A stretch of 59,344 nucleotides of DNA from assembly GCF_002995785.1 (NCBI RefSeq), contig NZ_PVXO01000008.1:1-59344 (forward strand). The letters are read 5' to 3'. Under the pieces are notes generated by a model, which worked only from the letters and a program-made list of their open reading frames with translations, ran no database searches and was not told the origin of the DNA. Position 1 is the first letter of the stretch, and the number at the start of each line of letters is the position of its first letter. The DNA is from Clostridium liquoris (GTDB lineage: Bacteria; Bacillota; Clostridia; Clostridiales; Clostridiaceae). This document shows positions 48,296 to 57,066 of the stretch, in pieces. Made by a program: the position numbers and the translations under genes.

Positions 48296-48324
48296 ATTCT
48301 ATCATATGTATATATATTTTTCAA
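48296..48324 (-). promoter_or_regulatory. Sigma-A promoter of rplS
   Basis: TTGAAA (48324-48319), 17 bases, TAGAAT (48301-48296), just past the trmD stop codon. Confidence 0.7.
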
Positions 48325-48332
48325 TATACAAC

Positions 48333-49061
48333 TTACAATTTTTTATTAATTTCTTTCAATAATTTCTTATCTTCTTGGCTTAAATTTAACCTTTGAAATA
48401 GATCTGGTCGTCTTTCCATGGTGATGCTTAAAGATTGCATTCTTCTCCACTTTCTTATGTTTTCATGATGCCCAGATATAAGTACTTCTGGCACTTTATC
48501 TCCCCTGAAATCTTCTGGCCTTGTATATTGGGGATATTCTAAAACTCCTTTATAAAAGGATTCTTCCATAAAACTTTCACTTTTCCCCAAAACTCCAGGA
48601 ATAAGCCTACATATACTATCTATAACTGGTATACAGGCCATCTCTCCCCCAGTTAGAACAAAATCTCCTAAAGATATTTCTAAATCAATTTGTTTATATG
48701 CTCTTTCATCTATTCCTTCATAATGTCCACATAAAAAAATTAGATGTTCTTCTTTAGACAGTTCTTTAGCTATTTCTTGATTAAATGTCTTTCCTCTAGG
48801 TCCTAAAAAGATTACCTTGCCATTGTTATTCTTCTTAACATGTTCTATTGCATCTACAATAGGTTGGGCTGCCATTACCATACCAGCGCCTCCACCATAT
48901 GGATAGTCATCTACCTTCCTATGTTTATCTAAGGTAAAATCTCTAATATCAACTGTATTAATATGTATTATATTCTTTTTTATAGCTCTGCCAATAATAC
49001 TGTAGTTAAATATATCAAACATTTCGGGAAAAAGAGTAAGAATATCTATTCTAACATCCAT
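48333..49061 (-). CDS. trmD: tRNA (guanine(37)-N1)-methyltransferase
   Basis: A 242-aa SPOUT-class enzyme that methylates G37 next to the anticodon. [37 protein letters not shown] and [17 protein letters not shown] are typical trefoil-knot and active-site segments. It overlaps rimM by 16 bases with a poor ribosome site, so translation is probably coupled. Confidence 0.97.
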   Translation of the reverse strand: MDVRIDILTLFPEMFDIFNYSIIGRAIKKNIIHINTVDIRDFTLDKHRKVDDYPYGGGAGMVMAAQPIVDAIEHVKKNNNGKVIFLGPRGKTFNQEIAKELSKEEHLIFLCGHYEGIDERAYKQIDLEISLGDFVLTGGEMACIPVIDSICRLIPGVLGKSESFMEESFYKGVLEYPQYTRPEDFRGDKVPEVLISGHHENIRKWRRMQSLSITMERRPDLFQRLNLSQEDKKLLKEINKKL

Positions 49062-49540
49062 TGTTTTACCGGCTTTATTACTATTTTTCTTTCTTCTATA
49101 TTAACGCTGATTACAATAGTTTTTAATACTGGAATTAATATCTCTTTTTCTCCCTTAACACAGTACACATCATTATTTTTTGTTTGTATTACATCATACA
49201 GTTTCCCTATTTCTTCACCGGTTTCGTCAAAAACCGTACAGCCTATTAAATCGGCTATAAAGTATCTTCCTTCTGGAAGTTTTACCGCATCTTCTCTGGA
49301 TACCTCTAAATATTTATTTCTATATTTCATAGCTGCTTCTATGGAATCTATTCCTTCTATTTTAAGAATTACTTTATCATTTTGGAGTTTACACCAACTA
49401 ATAATTCTTTCCTCACCATCAATATATACCTTCTTTAGTTGTCTAAATCTTCTTATGTCATCAGTTAATGAATGTATTTTAAGTTCACCTTTTAGTCCAT
49501 GGGTATTAATAATCTGTCCTATAGTTAAAAATTCATTCAT
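49046..49540 (-). CDS. rimM: 16S rRNA processing protein RimM
   Basis: A 164-aa 30S maturation factor. [15 protein letters not shown] opens the RimM domain and [24 protein letters not shown] the PRC barrel. AAGGAG lies 7 bases before the ATG. A terminator-like hairpin precedes the gene, so rimM-trmD may be read at reduced level. Confidence 0.95.
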   Translation of the reverse strand: MNEFLTIGQIINTHGLKGELKIHSLTDDIRRFRQLKKVYIDGEERIISWCKLQNDKVILKIEGIDSIEAAMKYRNKYLEVSREDAVKLPEGRYFIADLIGCTVFDETGEEIGKLYDVIQTKNNDVYCVKGEKEILIPVLKTIVISVNIEERKIVIKPVKQWMLE

Positions 49541-49561
49541 TATTAATTCTCCTTTTCAAAA

Positions 49562-49586
49562 AAGAGTTAGGCTGAGCCTAACTCTT
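49562..49586 (-). terminator. Terminator between khpA and rimM
   Basis: AAGAGTTAGGC/GCCTAACTCTT, 11 bp with a 3-base loop and a six-U tail. It is placed 3 bases past the khpA stop, ahead of rimM-trmD for which I see no separate promoter, so partial read-through seems likely. Confidence 0.85.
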
Positions 49587-49589
49587 CTC

Positions 49590-49817
49590 TTATATTATTT
49601 CCACAACAACTCTCTTATTTTCTTTGATTGCTGCTGCCTTTACTACAGTTCTGATAGCTTTTGCTATTCTTCCCTGTTTTCCAATTACTTTTCCCATGTC
49701 TTCTGACGCAACCTTTAATTCAAGTATAATGGATTGCTCCCCAGCAATTTCATTAACTTGAACCATATCTGGGTTATCCACTAGCGATTTAGCTATAATT
49801 TCCACTAATTCTTTCAT
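49590..49817 (-). CDS. khpA: KH-domain RNA-binding protein KhpA
   Basis: A 75-aa single KH domain (YlqC/KhpA) with the loop [18 protein letters not shown] at about 43-60. It partners with KhpB/Jag in other Firmicutes to regulate division-linked mRNAs. GGGGGTG is 6 bases before the ATG. rpsP is 16 bases upstream, the usual order. Confidence 0.93.
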   Translation of the reverse strand: MKELVEIIAKSLVDNPDMVQVNEIAGEQSIILELKVASEDMGKVIGKQGRIAKAIRTVVKAAAIKENKRVVVEII

Positions 49818-49833
49818 GTACTACACCCCCAAA

Positions 49834-50091
49834 TTATTTAGCAAGCTTTTCATTTAATCCAGTTTTTACAAAAAGCTTTTTAACTATATCTGTAGGTTGA
49901 GCACCATTTTTTACCCAAGTAGCTGCCTTTTCTTCATCGATTTTAATTGTAGTTGGTTCAGTTGTTGGGTTGTAGTAACCTATTTCATCAATGAATCTTC
50001 CGTCTCTTGGAGATCTTGAATCTGCTACTATTATTCTGTAGAAAGGAGCTTTTTTAGCACCCATTCTTCTTAATCTTATCTTTACTGCCAT
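49834..50091 (-). CDS. rpsP: Ribosomal protein S16
   Basis: An 85-aa small-subunit protein. [20 protein letters not shown] and [21 protein letters not shown] are diagnostic. The frame opens at a GTG within the GGAGGTGA ribosome site; the ATG at 50091 is the real start. Confidence 0.97.
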   Translation of the reverse strand: MAVKIRLRRMGAKKAPFYRIIVADSRSPRDGRFIDEIGYYNPTTEPTTIKIDEEKAATWVKNGAQPTDIVKKLFVKTGLNEKLAK

Positions 50092-50121
50092 TATTTTCAC
50101 CTCCTTTAAAAATCATGTGTA

Positions 50122-51477
50122 TTAAAATGGTAATTTACCAAATAAACCTTTTTTCTTTGAGAAGTTCTTTTGCATACCCTTCATCTGTTTCATCATTTTT
50201 TTCATTGCTTCAAAATCTTTTAAAACTTTGTTAACCTGCTGTATGCTTGTTCCTGAACCATTAGCAATTCTCTTCTTTCTTGAAGGAGAGCTGCTTACTA
50301 AAGTTGAATTTTTTCGTTCCTTTAATGTCATGGAATTAATTATTGCTTCAATTCTTCCCAATTCTTTTTCACTTTGACTTAAATCAACACCTTGAAGCTC
50401 CTTTGAATTAACTCCAGGAAGCATTTCCATAACCTTATTTAATGGGCCTAACTTTTTCATTTGCTGCATGGCTGCCAGGAAATCTTCAAAGTTAAATTCT
50501 TGATTCATCATACGGGAGCCAAGTTTTTCTGCTTCCTTTTCATCAATGGCTTGTTGTGCTTTTTCTATAAGGGTAAGCACATCTCCCATGCCAAGTATTC
50601 TAGAAGCCATTCTGTCTGGATGGAAAACTTCGAAATCATTCATCTTTTCCCCTATACCGGCAAACTTTATTGGCTTTCCAGTCATAGCTTTTATTGATAA
50701 TGCAGCTCCACCCCTTGTATCACCGTCTAATTTTGTCAATATAACTCCAGTAATATCAAGTTGTGAATTGAAGCTTTCTGCCACATTCACTGCATCTTGT
50801 CCTGTCATAGAATCCACAACTAACAGTATTTCATTGGGATTTACACTATTTTTTATGTTTATCAATTCATTCATCAGCTCTTCATCTATATGAAGTCTTC
50901 CCGCTGTATCTATTATTACTACATTATTGTCATTATCCTTTGCATGTTTAATAGCAGCCTTTGAAATATCCACAGGATTTACCTTATCACCTAAACTAAA
51001 TACAGGTATTTCAATTTGATTCCCAACTACCTGTAATTGCTTTATAGCAGCAGGTCTGTAAACATCACAGGCTACAAGTAAAGGTCTTTTATTTTTCTTT
51101 CTAAGCTGTAAGGCTAATTTTCCTGCCATGGTTGTTTTTCCTGCTCCCTGAAGGCCAACTAACATTATAACTGTTATGCCATTCTGAGCAAAATTTATTT
51201 CACTTTCCTTACTTCCCATTAACTGTACAAGTTCCTCATTAACTATCTTAATAACTTGTTGTGCTGGAGTAAGACTTTCTAGAACCTCTTTACCAGTGCA
51301 CTTTTCACTTACATTTTTTATAAACTCCTTAACTATCTTAAAGTTTACATCAGCTTCTAAAAGTGCCAGTTTCACTTCTCTCATAGCTTCTTTAATATCT
51401 TTTTCTGAAAGTTTGCCTTTTCCTTTAAGTTTTTTAAGGGTTTCTTGCAGCTTAGAGGTTAATCCTTCAAAAGCCAT
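50122..51477 (-). CDS. ffh: Signal recognition particle protein Ffh
   Basis: A 451-aa SRP54 homologue. N domain (1-85), G domain with GLQGAGKTTMAGKLA (about 106-120), DTAGR and TKLDGD, and a methionine-rich M domain (about 300-451) that binds signal peptides and 4.5S RNA (no scRNA gene in the window). GGAGG is upstream of the ATG. Together with ylxM and ftsY it forms the SRP cluster. Confidence 0.97.
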   Translation of the reverse strand: MAFEGLTSKLQETLKKLKGKGKLSEKDIKEAMREVKLALLEADVNFKIVKEFIKNVSEKCTGKEVLESLTPAQQVIKIVNEELVQLMGSKESEINFAQNGITVIMLVGLQGAGKTTMAGKLALQLRKKNKRPLLVACDVYRPAAIKQLQVVGNQIEIPVFSLGDKVNPVDISKAAIKHAKDNDNNVVIIDTAGRLHIDEELMNELINIKNSVNPNEILLVVDSMTGQDAVNVAESFNSQLDITGVILTKLDGDTRGGAALSIKAMTGKPIKFAGIGEKMNDFEVFHPDRMASRILGMGDVLTLIEKAQQAIDEKEAEKLGSRMMNQEFNFEDFLAAMQQMKKLGPLNKVMEMLPGVNSKELQGVDLSQSEKELGRIEAIINSMTLKERKNSTLVSSSPSRKKRIANGSGTSIQQVNKVLKDFEAMKKMMKQMKGMQKNFSKKKGLFGKLPF

Positions 51478-51487
51478 AGTTATCCTC

Positions 51488-51835
51488 CTAAAAATTATTA
51501 ATTAATTCATTTTTTAAATCACTAACTATATTTAAACAATTTTCATCTTTACAACTTTCTTCTAAGCACTGCATCTTATTTAATGCATATTCTTTAAACT
51601 TTTGTATCTTATTATTCTTTTCCATAAGCTTTAACTTATCTTCATACTCAAATAACAGTTTATTACATCTTTTTGTTAAGTCATAAATTGCCTGCCTGCT
51701 AGTATTAGTATGTTCAGCTATTTCCGCTAATGAAAAGTCTTCATTATAATATAAATTCATTATATATTTTTGCTTTTCTGTTAAAAGTGTTCCATAAAAA
51801 TCCAATAATATTGAAATCTCAATTCTTTCTTCCAT
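51488..51835 (-). CDS. ylxM: YlxM helix-turn-helix protein
   Basis: A 115-aa protein of the YlxM/p13 family encoded next to ffh. A sigma-70 region-4-like HTH is clear: [44 protein letters not shown] (about 18-60). In streptococci the homologue modulates SRP. The ATG at 51835 gives the normal N terminus but has no good ribosome site; the nearest AGGA is 17 bases up, inside a small hairpin. Confidence 0.9.
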   Translation of the reverse strand: MEERIEISILLDFYGTLLTEKQKYIMNLYYNEDFSLAEIAEHTNTSRQAIYDLTKRCNKLLFEYEDKLKLMEKNNKIQKFKEYALNKMQCLEESCKDENCLNIVSDLKNELINNF

Positions 51836-51895
51836 GGGATCTGCAGAACAATTCCTGCATACTCACTCTCTTTTCTTTATCTACTGACGAATTAT

Positions 51896-51924
51896 ATAAT
51901 ATCAAATATATAAAGGGCTGTCAA
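51896..51924 (-). promoter_or_regulatory. Sigma-A promoter of ylxM-ffh
   Basis: TTGACA (51924-51919), 17 bases, TATTAT (51901-51896). Near-consensus; start near 51889. The -35 lies in the arm of the hairpin at 51918. Confidence 0.8.
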
Positions 51925-51941
51925 GTATTTTTACTTAACAG
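51918..51941 (-). terminator. Hairpin after ftsY overlapping the ylxM promoter
   Basis: GCUGU-U-AAGUA/UACUU-G-ACAGC, 11 pairs including one U-G, with a loop of A's. The U-tract is weak (CCCUUUAU). It may terminate ftsY partially; its 3' arm is the ylxM -35. Confidence 0.5.
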
Positions 51942-51950
51942 CTTAATTTT

Positions 51951-52862
51951 TTAGAAAAGAGCCTCTACAAATTCTTCAGGGTCAAACTCCTGAAGATCAT
52001 CTATGCCTTCACCTACTCCTACTAACTTAACAGGAATATTCAATCCATGCTTTATAGATATTACAATCCCGCCCTTTGCAGTGCCATCTAACTTTGTCAG
52101 TATAATACCATCCACTTTGCACACTTCCATAAATTGTTTTGCCTGCTGAACTGCATTTTGTCCTGTGGTAGCATCAAGCACTAAATAAGTATGCTTTGTA
52201 GCTTCGCTATATTCTCTCTCTATTATTCTATTTATTTTGCCCAATTCATCCATTAAATTCTTTTTGTTGTGTAATCTTCCTGCAGTATCACAAATAAGCA
52301 CATCTGTTCCCCTGGCCTTTGCAGCCTGAATAGCATCAAAAACTACTGCTGCGGGATCAGATCCCTCTTGATGTTTAATTAAATCCACATTGGCTCTTTC
52401 GCTCCATACTTCTAATTGATCTATTGCAGCTGCTCTAAAAGTATCAGCTGCAGCCATCAAAACCTTATAACCATCCTTCTTTAACTTTGCAGAGATTTTG
52501 CCTATGGATGTGGTTTTACCCACTCCATTTACTCCCACTACTAAAATTATTTCTGGTGTTTTTTCAGGAGCTATAGAACCTTTTTCTGTTCCCAACATAT
52601 CTATTAGTACTTCTTTTAAGCAAGGTTTAACCTGTGCAGCATCCTTCACCTTTTTTTCTTTTATCTTTTCCTTTAATTTTTCAATTATCTCTAAAGATGT
52701 TTCCACACCTATATCAGAGGTTATTAATATTTCCTCCAATTCTTCATAAAGATCATCATCAATATTTACATATAAATTCAGCATTTCACTTATCTTATCT
52801 GTAAAATTACCTTTTGTTTTTGTCAGCCCTTGTTTTAACTTATCAAAAAAAACATCAAACAT
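51951..52862 (-). CDS. ftsY: SRP receptor FtsY
   Basis: A 303-aa SRP-receptor GTPase. N domain (about 1-85), then GVNGVGKTTSIGKIS, DTFRAAAIDQLEVW, DTAGRLHNK and TKLDGTAKGG. The acidic A domain of enteric FtsY is absent, as usual in Firmicutes. The ATG at 52862 is 8 bases after AAGGAG; a GTG three codons earlier overlaps that site. It follows smc by 12 bases. Confidence 0.96.
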   Translation of the reverse strand: MFDVFFDKLKQGLTKTKGNFTDKISEMLNLYVNIDDDLYEELEEILITSDIGVETSLEIIEKLKEKIKEKKVKDAAQVKPCLKEVLIDMLGTEKGSIAPEKTPEIILVVGVNGVGKTTSIGKISAKLKKDGYKVLMAAADTFRAAAIDQLEVWSERANVDLIKHQEGSDPAAVVFDAIQAAKARGTDVLICDTAGRLHNKKNLMDELGKINRIIEREYSEATKHTYLVLDATTGQNAVQQAKQFMEVCKVDGIILTKLDGTAKGGIVISIKHGLNIPVKLVGVGEGIDDLQEFDPEEFVEALF

Positions 52863-52874
52863 ATATATCACTCC

Positions 52875-55800
52875 TTAACTTGTTAAATCCACTGAAATTA
52901 TTTTTGATACACCTTTTTCTTCCATGGTTACACCATATAATACATCACTAACTTCCATAGTTCCTTTTCTATGAGTAATTACAATAAATTGTACATTACT
53001 AGAATATTTTTTTAAAAATTCCGCATACCTAGCTACATTAGCATCATCTAATGCGGCTTCAATTTCATCCAATACGCAGAAAGGAGTAGGCTTCATTTTT
53101 AATATAGAGAAAAGCAATGCTATAGCTGATAAAACCTTTTCTCCACCAGACATTAGATTTATATTTTGTAATTTTTTACCTGGAGGTTGAACAGTAATAT
53201 CAATATTTCCATTTAATTCGTCCCCTGAAGAAAGTATTAAATCCGCAGTGCCACCTTTAAATAATTCTTTAAAAGTTTCATCAAACAGCTTTCTTAACTT
53301 ATTAAAATTTTCATTAAATATCAACCTCATTTTATCAGTCATTTCTGATATTAAATCCAACAATTCTCCCTTAGCCATTATTAAATCTTCTTTTTGATCA
53401 TTCATAAAAGTGTATTTTTCTTTTATTTCTTTATACTCTTCAATAGATCCTACATTCACTGTACCTAAAGAAGCTATTTTTGATTTTAATTGAAAAATAT
53501 GGTTTTTATATTCTGTCATATTACTTATATTCTCTTTAAAAGCTAGACCCTCTGCATAAGTAAAATTATAATCATCATTTAACTTATTACAAAGGCCTTC
53601 TTTTTCAGCTTCAAATTTGGCTAAGCTTACTTCTAATTTATGAAGTTCATTATCCTTTTTGTTTTTTAACAGATAATTTTCATCTACTCTATCCTTATTT
53701 TCCTTTATAGCATCTTTATTTTTTATTATCTGGATTTCTCCCTCTTTAAAATTTTCCCCTAGCTTTTCAACTAGTTTATTAATGTCACTACATTTCTCAT
53801 TGTTATTTGCAATGCTTTTCTCACATTTTTCTTTTTCCTCTTTTGATTTACGGATGCTGTGAGTCATATCTTCATATTTTTTATTCAATTCTTCTACTTC
53901 TTTATCAATTCTAATTAGATCCTTTAATTGATTTGAGGCCACTTCGTCTACTTGAGCCTTTTTAATCTTCTGAGCAGTAAGCTTATCTCTAAGCTCATCA
54001 ATTTCCTTTTGTTTACCTTCAAGTAAGCTCTCCAAGCTTACTATATTATTTGAATTATCTTCCTCATTTAATTTTAATTTATTTAATTGATTATTCTTAT
54101 TATCTCTTTCCTTTAAATTATTATTTAAATCTTCTTTTACATTTTCTATTTCCTTATCCCACACATTTAGCTTGCTTTTAAGCTTTAAATTTTCATCCTG
54201 TATAGTTCCAAGTTTCTCCTGTAATTTTGTAATTTCAATATTCTCATAGTATATTTTATCTTTTAAGTTTAAACACTCATCATCCAATTTTTTTATATTA
54301 TCCTTGTCAAGGACTATAGATTTTGAAATATTTTCTATATTCTTATTTAGACTTAATATTTTTTCACTAATCTCTTCTATTTCTCTTTTTCTTCCTATGA
54401 TACTGGTATTTTTACCATGAAATATGCTTCCTCCTGTTAATGAGCCTCCAGCATTTACCACCTCGCCTAAAAGAGTGACTATCTTATATCTGTAATCTAT
54501 TTTTTTAGCTATTACAAGAGCACTATCCATATCCTTACATATTATAGTTCTTCCTAAAACATAATCTATAGCATTAGAAAACTTAGAATCATATGCAAGT
54601 AAATCACTGCCAATTCCTATATATCCTGGAGTGTTCTTAATGTCTTCTTTAATGGATATTTTTCTAGACTTTATAATATTAATGGGCAGAAATGTGGCTC
54701 TTCCTAAATTATTTGACTTTAAATAGCCTATAAGAAATTTTGCTATATCTTCATTTGAAGTAATAATATCAGAAATAGCTCCACCTAAAGCTATTTCCAT
54801 AGCAGTCTCAAATTCCTTTTTAACCTCTATAATCTCACCTAATACAAAGGCATTCCCATAGGCCTTCTCTATTTTATTATTATGAATATGCTGCATTAAT
54901 GTTTTTACAGATTTGTTGTAGCCTTCATATTGCTTATCTAAATTTTGAAGAAGCTGATGATTGGCCTCTAATTTATTTTGAAGGCTATTCAATTCTTTAA
55001 GTTTATTTTCCTTTTTGAATAAAGAGGAGTTAGTATTACCTATTTCCTTTTTATTCTTTTTAATATTCTCTTCATATTCCTTTACCTTAAATTTCAGCTT
55101 TTTTGTTTCTTTCTCAATAGCATCTGATGTATTTGAATTTGTTTTCATTGAATTAATACAACTATCACAAGAGGATTTTATACTATCTAATTTTTTATTT
55201 AATACATCAATATTATTCATAAGAAGAGATAATTCATTTTTTAAATTTGAAATATTACCTAAGTAATCCATTTGATCTTCTTTGTATTTTTTAATTTTGC
55301 TAAGTTCATCTTCTATATATGAGCTTAGCCCAATAACATCTTTTTCATAGCCACTGATAGAATTATTCAATTCCTTTTGGTTAAGTTGTTGTTCCTTTAA
55401 TTTTTCTTCTTCTTCATCTTTTATGCCTTTTAAGGTATTAATTTTTATTTTTAATTCTTCTATGGATTTTTCAGTATCTTTTATATAATTATCAAAATTA
55501 CTTATTCTCTCTTGAAAAATATTTATTTCTCCAATCATATGATTATATTCTTCTTTTTTCTCATAGTAATCCTTTTTATCAGAGGAAATCTTTAGTTCTA
55601 ACTCCTCCAATCTTTTATTCCACATATTAAGTTTATCCTTATAATCTGAACCTTCTTTTTCAATAAAAGCTATTTCTTTCTTTAAATTCTCCCTATTATT
55701 TTGAATTTCTTTTATACTCTTATCTATGTTTTCTATAGAATGAACAATTATATTAACTTCTTTATTCTTCAACTCATTGCTTAAATTTAAAAATTCCTTA

Positions 55801-56435
55801 GTTTTTTCACTTTCTATTCTTAAAGGTTCTAATCTTTCTTCATAGGTACTTAAGATATCATTTAATCTGGTTAAATTTACTTCCGTATTATCTAATTTTT
55901 TCTCTGCTTCCTCTTTTCTTTTTTTAAATTTAACTATACCAGCTGCCTCTTCCAAAATACTTCTTCTTTCTTCTGGCTTACCACTAAGTATAGCTTCTAT
56001 TTTACCTTGTCCTATAATTGAGTAGCCCTCTTTTCCTATACCAGTATCCATAAATAACTCTTGAATATCCTTAAGTCTGCATTGAGTGTTATTTATATAA
56101 TATTCACTATCCCCAGAACGATAAATTCTTCTGGATATGGTAACGTCCGAATATTCTATGGGCAACTCTGAATTGCTATTATCTAAGGTTAGGGAAACTT
56201 GGGCTAAACTTACAGGCTTCCTAAATTGAGTACCTGCAAATATTACATCCTCCATTTTTCCTCCCCTTAAACTTTTTACACTTTGTTCTCCCAGCACCCA
56301 TCTTATAGCATCAGATATATTACTCTTTCCACTGCCATTGGGTCCTACAATAGCTGTAATACCATTTTTAAAATGTAATTCTGTCTTATTTGCAAAAGAC
56401 TTAAAGCCTCTTATTTCAATAGTCTTCAAATACAT
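52875..56435 (-). CDS. smc: Chromosome condensation protein SMC
   Basis: A 1186-aa SMC ATPase of full length. N-terminal Walker A GPNGSGKS (31-38), two long coiled coils, a hinge near 510-670 with GGSLTGGS, and a C-terminal head with LMSGGEKVLSAIALLFSI and Walker B FCVLDEIEAALDDANV. It loads with ScpA/ScpB (not in this window) to organise and segregate the chromosome. GGGAG is 9 bases before the ATG, directly after the small-ORF stop codon, implying coupling. Confidence 0.97.
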   Translation of the reverse strand: MYLKTIEIRGFKSFANKTELHFKNGITAIVGPNGSGKSNISDAIRWVLGEQSVKSLRGGKMEDVIFAGTQFRKPVSLAQVSLTLDNSNSELPIEYSDVTISRRIYRSGDSEYYINNTQCRLKDIQELFMDTGIGKEGYSIIGQGKIEAILSGKPEERRSILEEAAGIVKFKKRKEEAEKKLDNTEVNLTRLNDILSTYEERLEPLRIESEKTKEFLNLSNELKNKEVNIIVHSIENIDKSIKEIQNNRENLKKEIAFIEKEGSDYKDKLNMWNKRLEELELKISSDKKDYYEKKEEYNHMIGEINIFQERISNFDNYIKDTEKSIEELKIKINTLKGIKDEEEEKLKEQQLNQKELNNSISGYEKDVIGLSSYIEDELSKIKKYKEDQMDYLGNISNLKNELSLLMNNIDVLNKKLDSIKSSCDSCINSMKTNSNTSDAIEKETKKLKFKVKEYEENIKKNKKEIGNTNSSLFKKENKLKELNSLQNKLEANHQLLQNLDKQYEGYNKSVKTLMQHIHNNKIEKAYGNAFVLGEIIEVKKEFETAMEIALGGAISDIITSNEDIAKFLIGYLKSNNLGRATFLPINIIKSRKISIKEDIKNTPGYIGIGSDLLAYDSKFSNAIDYVLGRTIICKDMDSALVIAKKIDYRYKIVTLLGEVVNAGGSLTGGSIFHGKNTSIIGRKREIEEISEKILSLNKNIENISKSIVLDKDNIKKLDDECLNLKDKIYYENIEITKLQEKLGTIQDENLKLKSKLNVWDKEIENVKEDLNNNLKERDNKNNQLNKLKLNEEDNSNNIVSLESLLEGKQKEIDELRDKLTAQKIKKAQVDEVASNQLKDLIRIDKEVEELNKKYEDMTHSIRKSKEEKEKCEKSIANNNEKCSDINKLVEKLGENFKEGEIQIIKNKDAIKENKDRVDENYLLKNKKDNELHKLEVSLAKFEAEKEGLCNKLNDDYNFTYAEGLAFKENISNMTEYKNHIFQLKSKIASLGTVNVGSIEEYKEIKEKYTFMNDQKEDLIMAKGELLDLISEMTDKMRLIFNENFNKLRKLFDETFKELFKGGTADLILSSGDELNGNIDITVQPPGKKLQNINLMSGGEKVLSAIALLFSILKMKPTPFCVLDEIEAALDDANVARYAEFLKKYSSNVQFIVITHRKGTMEVSDVLYGVTMEEKGVSKIISVDLTS

Positions 56436-56448
56436 ATATTACAACTCC

Positions 56449-56547
56449 CTATCTGATAAATAACATAGGCAATAGACTAACTATAAATGCTAAAAGAATA
56501 GCACCCACCATTATTCTCATAATTTTTTCTTTTTTTCTTTTTTTCAA
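56449..56547 (-). CDS. 32-aa single-helix membrane peptide ahead of smc
   Basis: TTG start at 56547 with GGAGGG 7-8 bases upstream, 32 codons, TAG at 56449. The peptide opens with nine mostly basic residues (KKRKKEK) followed by one hydrophobic helix, IMVGAILLAFIVSLLPMLF, and a final Arg: a positive-inside single-span protein. It stands between a good promoter (56610-56638) and smc, and its stop codon abuts the smc ribosome site. The make-up recalls the very short DUF4044-type family, which I cannot confirm. A length of only 32 codons and a TTG start make it easy to miss. Confidence 0.65.
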   Translation of the reverse strand: MKKRKKEKIMRIMVGAILLAFIVSLLPMLFIR

Positions 56548-56609
56548 CTTAAGTCCCTCCATAAAAAGTACTTCGTAATTTTTTAAATATTAACAACATA
56601 ATAGTTTAT

Positions 56610-56638
56610 ATTATATAGCTAAAAATATCAATTGTAAA
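56610..56638 (-). promoter_or_regulatory. Sigma-A promoter of the small ORF-smc-ftsY operon
   Basis: TTTACA (56638-56633), 17 bases, TATAAT (56615-56610). Start near 56603, a leader of about 55 bases before the 32-codon ORF. Confidence 0.75.
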
Positions 56639-56641
56639 AAT

Positions 56642-56667
56642 AAAAGCCATGCAGCTGCATGGTTTTT
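56642..56667 (-). terminator. Terminator after the second spoVS
   Basis: AAAAGCCATGC/GCATGGTTTTT, 11 pairs with an AGCT loop and U-rich tail, 20 bases past the spoVS stop. Confidence 0.85.
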
Positions 56668-56687
56668 ATTTTGTATCTCATTATAAA

Positions 56688-56948
56688 TTATCTAGGTTCT
56701 ACAATAAATTTAATTGCTGTTCTTTCTTCCCCTTCTATGTTTACTTCTGAAAAGGCTGGAACCACAATTAGATCAATACCATTTGGAGCCACAAAGCCCC
56801 TGGTAATTGCAATGGCTTTTACAGCTTGATTAACAGCTCCTGCTCCTACAGCTTGAATTTCCGCCATACTTTTTTCCTTAATTGCTGCTGCTAATGCACC
56901 TGCTACAGATTTTGGTTCTGATTGTGCTGATACTTTTAACATTTCCAT
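56688..56948 (-). CDS. spoVS: Stage V sporulation protein S, paralogue 2
   Basis: An 86-aa SpoVS paralogue with the same conserved blocks as the copy at 8033 (VAGALAAAIKEK, AVGAGAVNQAVK, TRGFVAPNGIDL, GEERTAIKFIV) and no gaps. About one third of residues differ, so this is an old duplication, not a recent one. GGAGG lies 8 bases before the ATG. Both a sigma-A-like and a sigma-H-like promoter lie upstream, and a terminator follows. Confidence 0.95.
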   Translation of the reverse strand: MEMLKVSAQSEPKSVAGALAAAIKEKSMAEIQAVGAGAVNQAVKAIAITRGFVAPNGIDLIVVPAFSEVNIEGEERTAIKFIVEPR

Positions 56949-56990
56949 AAATAACTCCTCCCCATAACACCATAAATATTAATTTTTATT

Positions 56991-57019
56991 ATTGTATTAT
57001 TTTTAATAAATGTTACCAA
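56991..57019 (-). promoter_or_regulatory. Possible sigma-A promoter of spoVS paralogue 2
   Basis: TTGGTA (57019-57014), 17 bases, TACAAT (56996-56991). It would allow vegetative expression in addition to the sigma-H-type site. Confidence 0.5.
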
Positions 57020-57039
57020 TTAGTTAACAGTTAATATAT

Positions 57040-57066
57040 TTATTCTATATTAAATTAAAATATCCT
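57040..57066 (-). promoter_or_regulatory. Sigma-H-type promoter of spoVS paralogue 2
   Basis: AGGATAT (57066-57060), 13 bases, AGAATAA (57046-57040). Same spacing as at the first spoVS. The -35 is inside the last codons of the radical SAM gene and the -10 overlaps its stop codon. Confidence 0.6.

Noticed and set aside
48963-49706. A 247-codon open frame on the plus strand.
   Set aside because: It lies fully antisense to trmD, rimM and khpA, its translation looks like reverse-frame low-complexity sequence, and it has no ribosome site.
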